DNA of 64,000 nt from Megasphaera stantonii (lineage in GTDB: Bacteria; Bacillota; Negativicutes; Veillonellales; Megasphaeraceae), in the NCBI RefSeq assembly GCF_003367905.1, contig NZ_CP029462.1, positions 1,984,001-2,048,000 on the forward strand, in the 5' to 3' direction. This document shows positions 1-9,700 of this stretch, one piece after another; the stretch's first letter is position 1, and each line of letters starts with the position of its first letter. The translations under genes were made by a program, and so were the position numbers. The notes beneath the pieces are model-generated. The model was not told the origin of the DNA and made no database searches. It was given only the letters and a program-made list of their open reading frames with translations.

Positions 1-1851
1 CGTCAGCAGGCAGTTATTCGTGCACAGGCCGCAGTGGCGGATCGACGTGGCGACGGATAGGCCGGCCAGATCCTGCCGGCTGAGCAGCGTCGTCTTGGCG
101 TGGTCGCTATGGTAGGACGAGCGGCAGATAAGCCCCATGCCGAAGGCTCCCATGAGGCCGGCGATGGCCGGCCGGATGACCTGGCGGCCCAGGAGCTTTT
201 CAAAAGCCCGCAGCACGGCGTCGTTGTAGAAGGTGCCGCCCTGGACGACGATGTATTTGCCCAGCTTTTCCGGGTCTTTTACTTTTATTACTTTATATAA
301 GGCGTTCTTGATGACCGAGTAGGACAGGCCGGCGGAAATATCCGCGAGGGTCGCTCCTTCCTTCTGGGCCTGCTTGACCTTGGAATTCATGAAAACGGTG
401 CAGCGCGAGCCCAGGTCGATAGGGCTTTTGGCCATCAGGGCTGCCTTGGAAAACTCTTCGATAGACAGGTTCAGCGACTTGGCGAAGGTGTCGAGGAATG
501 AGCCGCAGCCTGACGAGCAGGCTTCGTTGAGGAGGATGTCCTCGATGTGGCCGTCCTTTAAGCGGCTGCATTTCATGTCCTGCCCGCCGATGTCGAGGAT
601 GAAATCGACGTCAGGGCAGAAATGGGCTGCCGCCTGATAGTGGGCGATGGTTTCGACTTCGCCGATATCGAGGTGCAGCGCTTCTTTCAGCAGGGCTTCG
701 CCGTAGCCCGTAATGCCGGTCTTGGCGATAAACGCGCCGTCGGGCAGGCGGCTGTACACTTCTTCGATGATCTTTTTGGCGGCCATGAGCGGGCTGCCTT
801 CGTTATTCTGATAGTGCGTATAGAGGATTTTCAGGTCTTCGCTCAGCAGGACGGCCTTGATCGTCGTCGAGCCGGCGTCGAGGCCCAGGTAGCACGGCCC
901 GCTGTAGGCGGCCAGGTCGCCGTAGGGGACGGTATGCTGCGAGTGGCGCTGCTGAAATTCGCGCAGCTCTTCTTCGCTGTCGAAGAGGGGATCGATGCGG
1001 TCCGATTTTGCCAGAGACGATTCGTCGACGTTTTTCAGCTGTCCCATGAGGTTCATGAAGGATACAGGCGTTTCGTCGAAGCTGCCCAGAGCCGCGCCGA
1101 TGGCTACGTATACCTGGGCGTTTTCCGGCGCGACGACGTGGTCGTCGTCTAAATGAAGGGTCTTGGCGAACTGACGGCGCAGCTGCGGCAAATAGGTCAG
1201 CGGGCCGCCGAGGAAGCAGACCGTGCCCTTGATGGGACGGCCGCAGGCCAGGCCTGTAATCGTCTGGAAGACGATGGACTGGAAGACCGACGCGGCGACG
1301 TTTTCCTTGCTGGCCCCTTCGTTGAGGAGGGCCTGGATATCCGTTTTGGCGAATACGCCGCAGCGGGCGGCGATGGGATACAGGGTATCCGATTTTTCGG
1401 CCAGAGCGTTTAAGCCGCTGGCGTCGGTGTGGAGCAGCGTGGCCATCTGGTCGATGAACGCGCCCGTGCCGCCGGCGCAGTTGCCGTTCATGCGGTGTTC
1501 GTTGCCGCCGGTCAGATAGGTAATCTTCGCGTCTTCGCCGCCCAGCTCGATAATGACGTCCGACTGGGGGTAATAGGTGCGGACGGCCTTCGTGCCGGCG
1601 ATGACTTCCTGAACGAAGGCGATGCCCAGGTAGTCTGCCAGGGCGATGCCGCCGGAGCCTGTAATGGCAATGGTGATTTGTTGGTCACCGAAAATCTCAT
1701 AGGCATTTTGCAGCAAATCCCACACCTTTTGGCGAATGTCCGTGTAGTGGCGGACATAGCACGCGTGCAGGCATTGCTTGGCGTCGTTGAGGACGGCGAT
1801 CTTTACTGTCGTCGAACCAATGTCAATGCCTATATGTAATATGTTTTTCAT
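1..1851 (-). CDS. Acyl-CoA dehydratase activase, two BadF/BadG-type ATPase domains (partial)
   Basis: The reading frame is open for 617 codons from the ATG at 1851 and runs off the left edge, so the 3' part is missing. Two ASKHA ATPase domains lie in tandem. The first begins with [10 protein letters not shown] (residues 8-17) and has NCAGGTGAF (C125) and RCGVF (C164). The second begins with [10 protein letters not shown] (about 323-332) and has SSGCGSF (C449) and RCTVF (C484). In 2-hydroxyglutaryl-CoA dehydratase activators the equivalent cysteines hold a [4Fe-4S] cluster between two subunits, and ATP hydrolysis drives electron transfer to the dehydratase. Both halves keep these cysteines here. 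A further CxxCxxxC stretch (C607, C610, C614) opens the next region. This matches the large activase/DUF2229 fusion family, usually well over 1000 residues. The substrate is unknown. A Shine-Dalgarno AAGGTGA precedes the ATG. Confidence 0.85.
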   Translation of the reverse strand, partial: MKNILHIGIDIGSTTVKIAVLNDAKQCLHACYVRHYTDIRQKVWDLLQNAYEIFGDQQITIAITGSGGIALADYLGIAFVQEVIAGTKAVRTYYPQSDVIIELGGEDAKITYLTGGNEHRMNGNCAGGTGAFIDQMATLLHTDASGLNALAEKSDTLYPIAARCGVFAKTDIQALLNEGASKENVAASVFQSIVFQTITGLACGRPIKGTVCFLGGPLTYLPQLRRQFAKTLHLDDDHVVAPENAQVYVAIGAALGSFDETPVSFMNLMGQLKNVDESSLAKSDRIDPLFDSEEELREFQQRHSQHTVPYGDLAAYSGPCYLGLDAGSTTIKAVLLSEDLKILYTHYQNNEGSPLMAAKKIIEEVYSRLPDGAFIAKTGITGYGEALLKEALHLDIGEVETIAHYQAAAHFCPDVDFILDIGGQDMKCSRLKDGHIEDILLNEACSSGCGSFLDTFAKSLNLSIEEFSKAALMAKSPIDLGSRCTVFMNSKVKQAQKEGATLADISAGLSYSVIKNALYKVIKVKDPEKLGKYIVVQGGTFYNDAVLRAFEKLLGRQVIRPAIAGLMGAFGMGLICRSSYHSDHAKTTLLSRQDLAGLSVATSIRHCGLCTNNCLLT

Positions 1852-1863
1852 GTGAGTCACCTT

Positions 1864-1881
1864 ATCGGCTGCAAAGCCGAT
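1864..1881 (-). promoter_or_regulatory. Stem-loop abutting the activase ribosome-binding site
   Basis: A perfect 7-bp inverted repeat (ATCGGCT/AGCCGAT, 4-nt loop) ends directly against the AAGGTGA Shine-Dalgarno of the activase. A stem here could shape ribosome access. A second small inverted repeat (GCGCCG/CGGCGC) lies further upstream, near 1907-1930. The structure is seen in the sequence; a regulatory role is inference. Confidence 0.4.
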
Positions 1882-2105
1882 CTTTCTGATAATCTATAGA
1901 TGCAGGCGCCGCGTTTAAAGGAATACGGCGCATATAAGTCTACTCTATATTGTACCATATGGAGTCAAAACTGTAAGGTGCCGGAATGAGAATTCATATG
2001 AAAATTTTACCTCCACCTATGAGCGATACGTATACAATTACTTCCTTTTGTTTACTCTTTTGTGTTACAATAACATATAGTTAAGAGACAATATAGGAGG
2101 TACTC

Positions 2106-2954
2106 ATGAAAAAATTTGTGACAGAACATCAGTCTCCGTACTTGGACCTGAGCGCAGAAGTATCGGAAATTTTATATGAAGGCAAATCTGATTTTCAGGA
2201 TATTATCGTAGCCGATTCGAAGGAATTCGGCCGTATGCTCGTGCTGGACGGCGTGTTCCAGACGTCTGACAAGGACGAGTTTATTTATCACGAATGCATT
2301 ACCCATATCCCGCTGTTTTTGCATCCCAATCCGAAAAACGTCCTCATCATCGGCGGCGGCGACGGCGGCGCAGCTCGTGAAGCCGTGCGCCATCCCGAAG
2401 TAGAACACGTCACGATGGTCGACATCGACGGCAAGGTCATTGAGCTGTCGAAGCAGTTTTTCCCGGCGATTTCCAAAGCCATGCGGGAAAACAATCCGAA
2501 GCTGACCGTCAAGGTCGGCGACGGCATTGCCTTCATGCGCGAAGCGAAGGATTTCTACGACGTCATCATCGTTGACTGCTCCGATCCGGTCGGCCCCGGC
2601 GAAGGCTTGTTTACGTATGAATTCTATAAAGACACCTTTAAGGCATTGAAGGAAGACGGCTTGTTTGTACAGCAGACGGAATCTCCCTTTATGCACAGCA
2701 AGCTCGTGCGGGAAATCAAGGACTGCGTGTCCGATATCTTCCCCATTACGCGCCTGTACACGGCCTTCATTCCCCTGTATCCGACGGGCATGCACTGCTT
2801 TACTATGGGCTCGAAGAAGTACGATCCCCTGACATGGGAACCGAACCGCAAGCGCACCTTCCCGACGAAATACTACAACGAAGGCATCCAGCGCAGCGCT
2901 TTCGTACTGCCGAACTTCGTAAAAGACGTCCTGTATGGGGAAAAAGATCGCTAA
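2106..2954 (+). CDS. speE: Spermidine synthase (polyamine aminopropyltransferase)
   Basis: It transfers an aminopropyl group from decarboxylated S-adenosylmethionine to putrescine in the cytoplasm. The 282 residues are the full length of the bacterial family. The Rossmann glycine loop GGGDGG is at 83-88, followed by MVDID (105-108), which binds the nucleoside. The catalytic signature VDCSDPVGP is at 156-164, with the aspartates D157 and D160 that act in amine deprotonation and binding. TAGGAGG precedes the ATG at normal spacing. It is monocistronic, between the divergent activase and the tRNA cluster. No speD or other polyamine gene is in the window. Confidence 0.95.
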   Translation: MKKFVTEHQSPYLDLSAEVSEILYEGKSDFQDIIVADSKEFGRMLVLDGVFQTSDKDEFIYHECITHIPLFLHPNPKNVLIIGGGDGGAAREAVRHPEVEHVTMVDIDGKVIELSKQFFPAISKAMRENNPKLTVKVGDGIAFMREAKDFYDVIIVDCSDPVGPGEGLFTYEFYKDTFKALKEDGLFVQQTESPFMHSKLVREIKDCVSDIFPITRLYTAFIPLYPTGMHCFTMGSKKYDPLTWEPNRKRTFPTKYYNEGIQRSAFVLPNFVKDVLYGEKDR

Positions 2955-2988
2955 GCGAAAAAAGTACATAAAAAATATAATTTTGCTA

Positions 2989-3017
2989 TTGACATTGCAT
3001 CTGTGAAATGATATTAT
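2989..3017 (+). promoter_or_regulatory. Sigma-70-type promoter of the tRNA cluster
   Basis: A consensus -35 TTGACA (2989-2994) is followed by a 17-nt spacer and TATTAT (3012-3017). It lies about 60 bases before tRNA-His, with no other gene between. Confidence 0.65.
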
Positions 3018-3076
3018 AATCTACGTTGACGGCGCTTATAGCGCAGCTAAGGGCGCTGTCGCGCAGATTACAATAT

Positions 3077-3153
3077 GGCGGGTATGGTGAAGCGGTCAAC
3101 ACGGCGGATTGTGGCTCCGTTACGCAAGGGTTCGAATCCCTTTACTCGCCCCA
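3077..3153 (+). tRNA. tRNA-His (anticodon GTG)
   Basis: A full cloverleaf can be drawn. The acceptor stem has 8 pairs, counting the extra G(-1):C73 pair that marks bacterial histidine tRNAs. The seven-base anticodon loop is TTGTGGC and the T-arm contains GGTTCGAATCC. The CCA end is encoded. It is the first of three closely spaced tRNA genes that probably share one transcript. Confidence 0.95.
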
Positions 3154-3154
3154 T

Positions 3155-3229
3155 AGGGGTATAGCCAAGTGGTAAGGCACCGGACTTTGACTCCGCTATG
3201 CGCTGGTTCGAATCCAGCTACCCCTGCCA
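3155..3229 (+). tRNA. tRNA-Gln (anticodon TTG)
   Basis: The acceptor stem AGGGGTA pairs with TACCCCT, G is the discriminator base and CCA is encoded. The anticodon loop CTTTGAC gives anticodon TTG, which reads CAA. It starts two bases after the CCA of tRNA-His, so processing from a common precursor is likely. Confidence 0.95.
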
Positions 3230-3234
3230 GCCAT

Positions 3235-3310
3235 GATTCACTAGCTCAGTCGGTAGAGCACCTGACTTTTAATCAGGGTGTCCCGAGTTCGAATCTCGGG
3301 TGAATCACCA
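3235..3310 (+). tRNA. tRNA-Lys (anticodon TTT)
   Basis: The acceptor stem GATTCAC pairs with GTGAATC, A is the discriminator base and CCA is encoded. The anticodon loop CTTTTAA gives TTT. It is the last gene of the cluster and is followed at once by a terminator hairpin. Confidence 0.95.
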
Positions 3311-3315
3311 GTTGG

Positions 3316-3343
3316 AAAACCGTCTCTCAAGAGGCGGTTTTTT
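3316..3343 (+). terminator. Intrinsic terminator of the tRNA cluster
   Basis: AAAACCG and CTC pair with GAG and CGGTTTT around a TCAA loop, followed by a T run. It lies six bases after tRNA-Lys. Confidence 0.85.
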
Positions 3344-3383
3344 GTTATTTTTGTTTGCGCGTACTGCAAATTCATTTATAAAG

Positions 3384-3432
3384 AAGAGCAAGGATATATC
3401 TTTATCAGGGGTATATCCTTGCTCTTTTTTTG
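3384..3432 (+). terminator. Second intrinsic terminator
   Basis: A perfect 15-bp stem (3384-3398 with 3412-3426) is followed by a T run. It probably backs up the preceding hairpin and insulates the adhesin gene from tRNA transcription. Confidence 0.85.
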
Positions 3433-3743
3433 TGTAATTCCCATATGGCATGTATGAAGAATAGGAATATTAATAAAAAATATTTTCGATGTAATAAATA
3501 TATGTTATACTTAATAAAAACAATTATATATGGTAAAAATAGGTTTCCTGTAATTGAAAAGTTTTGAAGCGCATAGAAAAATGTTCAATTAAATTTTAAA
3601 TTGTGTCAAATGTTTTTTTGCATTTTATGTCATGGATTTTATTTTTTTTGAAATTTAACGTTATTCTGAACATGCCTGAGCCTGCCAAGGTATAGACGCA
3701 GGCAGGAAAACGTCCATGTTCAAATTTAAAATTGGAGGGTGCA
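3433..3743 (+). other. AT-rich upstream region of the adhesin gene, with an inverted repeat
   Basis: There is no gene here. The stretch is very AT-rich and holds runs of T and A, without a promoter I can place with confidence. At 3667-3722 it carries nested inverted repeats: TGAACATG pairs with CATGTTCA, and inside it CCTGCC pairs with GGCAGG. They end about 20 bases before the GGAGGG Shine-Dalgarno, so they probably form a hairpin in the 5' untranslated region or an operator. Confidence 0.5.
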
Positions 3744-6700
3744 ATGAATAGGTTATTCAAAGTCATATTTAATAGAAATAAATGCTGTTATGAAGTTGTT
3801 TCTGAACTGGCGCGCAGCTGCGGAAGATGTAAAAGCAGTGTAATAAAAGGGGCTGAAAAAGGCAGTCTTGCGGCTGCGGTGCTGCTGATGCTGTCTTATC
3901 CCCTAGGGCCAGTCAACGCAGCATATGAGACGCTGTTCGATTCGGACGGTGTTAGTGTCTCCTATGATGAAGGGACAAAGAAACTGCTTATACACCATGA
4001 CGGCAGAGATACGGAAGTGGACGGCCGTTTTATTATAAGCGGCGGCACATATGACAGCTCTCTTATGACGATTACCTATAATCCAGATACACAGAACTTT
4101 ACAGTTGTAAAAAAAGGAACAGCTGAACCGCGTCCGGCGCTAGCCTCCATGGCAGCTGCTGTTTCAAACATCGGCATTTCTGCTGCTCCGACGGCTGCTG
4201 ATGATGCATCGGCAGCATCGAATGTTGTCTATGATAGTAATTCTAATAGTGTCGTCATTCTTAATTCAGATGGCAGTATCCCTTCAGACTCCGGTAATGG
4301 CCCAGTTAAAGACAGTATATTGCTGAATCCGAGCAGCACTACGCATACTGTGAATACATCTAATTCTCAAAAATCTATTTTAATCGGTACAGATGCCCGT
4401 GTAGGACATGACGATGCCTTTGATGAAGTAACGACTAGAGCCGGGTACAGCGCTAAAAATGAAAAAAATGGGGAAAGCAATATAGTAATCGGCAATGATG
4501 CCCGTGTTATTACCAATTACTATGAAGGCCCGAAATCCAGCCATGAATACAAAAAGAGCGTAATTGGGACGGCTAAGAATCGTGATAACAATACTGTAAT
4601 TGGTAATGGAGCAATGTCATCTGGCCGGGAAACTGTTGTTCTTGGATTTGGCGCATCTACAGTCGTCGATCCCGATGATACCAACGCATATAATGACTAC
4701 GCTGTAGCCATTGGCTCAAAGGCTCGTTCCCAAGGATATGGGTCTGTCGCTATTGGCTATGCTGCGCAGGTCACAGGATATGACTCTATTGTTATCGGGA
4801 GCAGTGTTCCAACAAACAAATCCATGTATACATTGGGATTAGCGCGAGACAGCGTTGTTATTGGCTCAAATTCAATTGGCTTTGAAAATACCAGCATATC
4901 TGTGGGACGGAGAAATTTGGTTGGGGTTCCTAATCCTGATTTAATTACGCAAGACGCTAAGGGGTATTGGATTTTAAAAGCCACGGCAATTCACGATATG
5001 AAGACTGCAGACAGCGTGGCTGTCGGCACCTCGCTTGTCGTACCCAGCCAGGGAAGCGTGGCTTTGGGGAAGATGAACTATGCGAAAGGAACGGCGAGTA
5101 CTGCTGTCGGGAAAGGCGTGCAAGCTCTAAGCAATGGTGCGATTGCTATTGGTCAAGGGGCGCCGATTGATGGCGTACTGCCGGACGAATATTGGAAGCT
5201 TGACTTGGTAGATAAGACAAACATTGCGGGGGATGTCCTGGCAGGATCTAGGAGCAGACCTTTAAAAAAATACAGAGAGTATTTATCTGCAGATGACCCC
5301 GGAGGATTTCGCGTTATCGGTGAGAATGCCGTCGGTATAGGCTCATACGGACAGGTACGCGGCGATGGCGCAGTTATGATTGCTTCTGGAGCAGCTCCTT
5401 TTGATGCTTCCAATCAGAAAGCATATGAAGCAGAAAACATGGCAGTACAGCAGGCAAAATTAGATATTGCTGCCAAAGAGGGAGTATTAGAAGCCATAGA
5501 GAAGCAGAAAGATAAGAACAGCCCGATTACTGATAAGAATACAAAGGATCTTGCAATCTATCTTGAAAAGACGTATGGGATTGGTTATGACGCAGAGCAT
5601 GATTTTGCTGGAACTATTGCGGACACTTTGAGTCGTAATATAGTTGAATCTAAACTGAGTGCAGCAAAACTAGCGTCTGATTTCCGCAAAAAATGGCTTG
5701 AAGGCAAATATTCTTTCGTCGAAGGCGAGGCTGCTGTCGGCTTAGGCCGTTTCGTACAGGTCCATGGTGACCGCGCACTGGCTATTGGGGATCATGCTAT
5801 TGTAGGCGACGGAGCCGACAAGACTGCAGACGACGCTATTGCTATGGGCGGGTATGCAAAAGTTACTGGAAAGAACTCATTAGTCTTCGGTTTTGGCGGA
5901 ATGGAAAGAATTCATATGGATGGGACGGCAGAGACGCTAACGGAGCCGCAGTTTAATCTTGTTTCCGGGGCACGTTCTATCTTATTGGGCAGCTACAGCA
6001 AGGTGCTTGGAGATAATGCCTTTGGAATCGGCAATAACCTCAGCGTAGACGTAGATTACGGTATTTCTTTGGGAGACTATTCGTCTGTTTCTGGAGCGTA
6101 CGGCTTGAATTTTGGCTACAATGGAACGGTAGACGGCAAAAATGGGATCAATATAGGTTCAATTGGGAAGGCTGCAGCAGAAAACGCCTTGAATTTTGGG
6201 ACAGAAGGGATGTCCAGCGGTACCGATTCTATCAATATCGGCACGGAAGGCAGGGCGACGATGAATAACGCCATATCCATTGGCTATCGGGGACAGGCGA
6301 CGGGCGACAGTACGATTGCGCTTGGCGGCTTCAGTATTGCCGATCATGATAACTCTATTGCGATTGGCGCCAATGGAACGGTACATGCTGTAAATTCTGC
6401 ATCTGTCGGAGTGGGATCTGCCGTGATGGCGCGGAATTCTTTGTCTCTTGGAAATTCGAATGCCATTGCGATTAACCGCAGCATTCCCTTGGGAGTTTTG
6501 GCTGATGATGATATTGCGCATGCCCTGACAACGGCCAAAGCTACACTGGATAATGGAGGCGTAATTGCTTCCAATATTGCGGAGGCTCAAAAGGAAAATG
6601 ATGCTGCAAAACTGCAGGTGTGGACCGCTTACAAGCAGGAGGCTTTTGAGGCTATCGGAAAAGACGGAATAGCCGCGCAAATTGATAAGTATCAGAAGGC

Positions 6701-9700
6701 GTATGACGAGTCCAATGCCGTATCCGGAGCGCAGCGCGATGAAGATGCTATTGCTGCTGCCAAAAAGAATTTGGATTTATGGATGGCTTATCAACAAGAG
6801 GTTCAGCCCCTTTCCAATGTGACGGCAATCGGGACGGCGGCAGAATTTAAAGCTCTTCGAGATAAGCTGTTGGGCGACAATTTTATCGCCGATGAACGAC
6901 GGTTAACGGCAGAGGAATCGGCGCGATACCGAATCTTGGCGGCAAAGCGGTATGATGTTCCGCTCCATGACGTCGTGGCATTAGGGAATAACATTACGGA
7001 AACAACGCTGAATTCAGTTTTCCTGGGAAATAAGGCTGCGTATGTGTCCTTTAACCCTGAAAATGTTACGCCGGCTCAGCCCCTTTTGAATGCTGACGGG
7101 AAGAGCATCATACAGGCTGACGGCACGATTGCTTATACTCCTGTTGCTGATGAAGGGAATACGACTAGAGGAATAGATACTTCATATACTAATGAAGTGG
7201 TGTATACGTATCGGAGAAATAAAGACGGACAAATTGAAATCATTCGCGTGTCTCACGATTTTGCCGGAGCCAGGAATGTTGTCGGAGTAGTCAGTGTCGG
7301 CGGTGAAGTTACCGGGTACGATCAAAAAACGATTAAGGTGACGGATCCTGAGACGGGACAGATTGTCGATAAAACCGTGAAAATTCCGATTGTCGCTACG
7401 AGACGTATTCAGAATGTCGCGCCGGGACTACTGTCGCCTACATCGTCAGATGCCGTTAACGGCAGTCAGTTGTATGCGTTAGGTCATGTTGTCGGTAATT
7501 TGGCAACCAGCGTGGCCGATCAAATTGGACCCAATACGACGATTACAGAGGACGGAAAAGTTGTGTTTGACGATGGAGCATATGGAATCGGCGGCACAAA
7601 AGAGGCCCCGACTCATGCATATAATCTCGTTGATTTTATTAATATGCGTCGCATAGAGCTCCGGGGCGATACCGATTGGCATCGGGGCAAAGACGGGCAA
7701 TGGCAGATGATAAGCAATAGTCCGGGGATGGCTGAAATTCATGCGAAAACGACGGCAGACGGGCATACGGTATATGAAGTACATGTAGATCAGTTTATGG
7801 ATACACAGGCCCGAAACGGCAATACCGTTGTCAAAGCCGAGGATAACTACTGGTATGAAACAGCTGAGTTAGAGGATAAAACGTATATTCCCGAAGAAAA
7901 CAAGTGGTATGCAAAAGCCGATGCCGCTGTCAATGAAAGGCAAGCTGACGGGAAATGGTATGCGAAAGCTGATATTCAGGATAAGGCTTATGTCAATGGC
8001 AAATGGTACAACAACAGCGATTTGGGAAAGGATGGAAAAAACTTTTATGAAAGCGATCAGAACTGGTATAATACATCCGATATGGTCAACGGCAAGCCTG
8101 CTGCTAATGCACGCCCTGTAGCGGCTCCTGATGAAGCAGCTGTTTCTGAAGCGGCAGTTGTTCCTGTTTCGAATCCGAATAAAGCTGTGTTAGAAAATGT
8201 GCTTATTGATCCGAATAACCATACTCCGACGCTGCTGAACGGCATAGAAAGCCTGTTTGAGACGACGGTGACGGGAAACGGCGTCAAGGAGAACACGGAA
8301 TTGGGGGATATAGGCCTCGGTACCAATACGTTTATTGCGGCGCTGAATGACTCTCCTGCTGAAAAAAGCCATTATGCGGCGACAGTCGGCGACTTGAAAA
8401 AAATGTCAGACACGCCTCTGTTTTTCTCTGGCAATGCCGGAACTGCTGACGAATCAGAGAATGGAGCGAATACCTTCCCTAGAAAATTGAGTCAAAATAT
8501 CAACATAGTAGGCGATATAGAGCTGTCGAAAACCGATGCAGCCGGGAAAGCGAAAGAATTAGCTGCTATGGTAACAAACGGCAATATCGGCGTTGTATCT
8601 GACGGCAAAGAAACGCTGACGATAAAAATGGCTTCTGATTTGAAGGGGCTTCATTCTATTACGACGACGGAAACGTCAGACGACGGTACGACACGGACAA
8701 CTGTCGTAAATGGATCTGGCGTGGAAACGAATGGACATGTCGTCATGACAGGCGGCAGCACAGGGGACAATACCGCTCCTAAGGCGGATATGATTGTCGT
8801 GCAGGGGATGCCTGGCGCAGACTCTGCAAAGGATACAGGAACAGGATCTGGCAGTGAAAGCTCTCTATCGTATATGGATCGGATTCAATATACGGATAGT
8901 GCCAGCAAGACGCATCAAGTGGCGACGCTTGATGATGGATGGTTCTTGCAGGCCAATGGAAATAGTCCGGTTTCTGTCAAGCTGAATGATACGGTTCAGC
9001 TGAAAGACGGAATCAATGCAAAGGTTTCTCCTATTGCGTCAAAGGGCGGAATTCATACGTTCCAAATTAATGTAACTGGTCTGCCGCTGGTATTTTCGGA
9101 CAACAAGGGCAGCATGCTGACGAAGATCGGCGATGTCTATTACCGGGAGGAAGATATCGAAAACGGCTCTCCGAAACCGGGTGCTGACGCTATCTCACCG
9201 AATCAGATACGAGCTGCCATTTCCTTAGTCGGTGCTGACGGGAGCAGGACGAATCCGCTGCAGCTTGAAAATCTGGGCAGCGGACTTATGGCGAAAGACG
9301 GCAGCTCTGTATTGCTGTCTGAAGTGACAGACGATAACCCCGTTTGGAATAATGCCGTCAATGTAGGCGATTTGAAGAATGCTGTTGCTTCGCTAACGAC
9401 AGGCAGCGCTGGCGGAGGATTCGGCTTGACCGGCAATGACTGGAGTAAGGCGGTAATGCAGGATTTGGGAAATACGATAGCTGTTCAGGGCGGTATGACG
9501 GACAGTGAAGCGCGTACAGATGTGAATACCTATGTCAGCGTTCAGGAACGTCAGGGAAAAAACATTTTGGTCGTGGAAATGGCTAAAAATCTGCAGGATT
9601 TAACATCTCTGTCGGCTAGCCAGGACGTATCTGGCAGTGACGGACAGTCTGTGCGTCAGACGACGATTCTTGACGGAAATGGCGTTGTAATCCGGACAGA

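Noticed and set aside
622-1839. Several plus-strand frames of 86-176 codons over the activase gene
   Set aside because: They are shadows. The minus-strand frame at the same place is open for 617 codons and carries conserved ATPase motifs.
2172-2969. A 265-codon frame opposite speE
   Set aside because: Length comes from codon bias of speE on the other strand. No ribosome-binding site and no recognisable motif.
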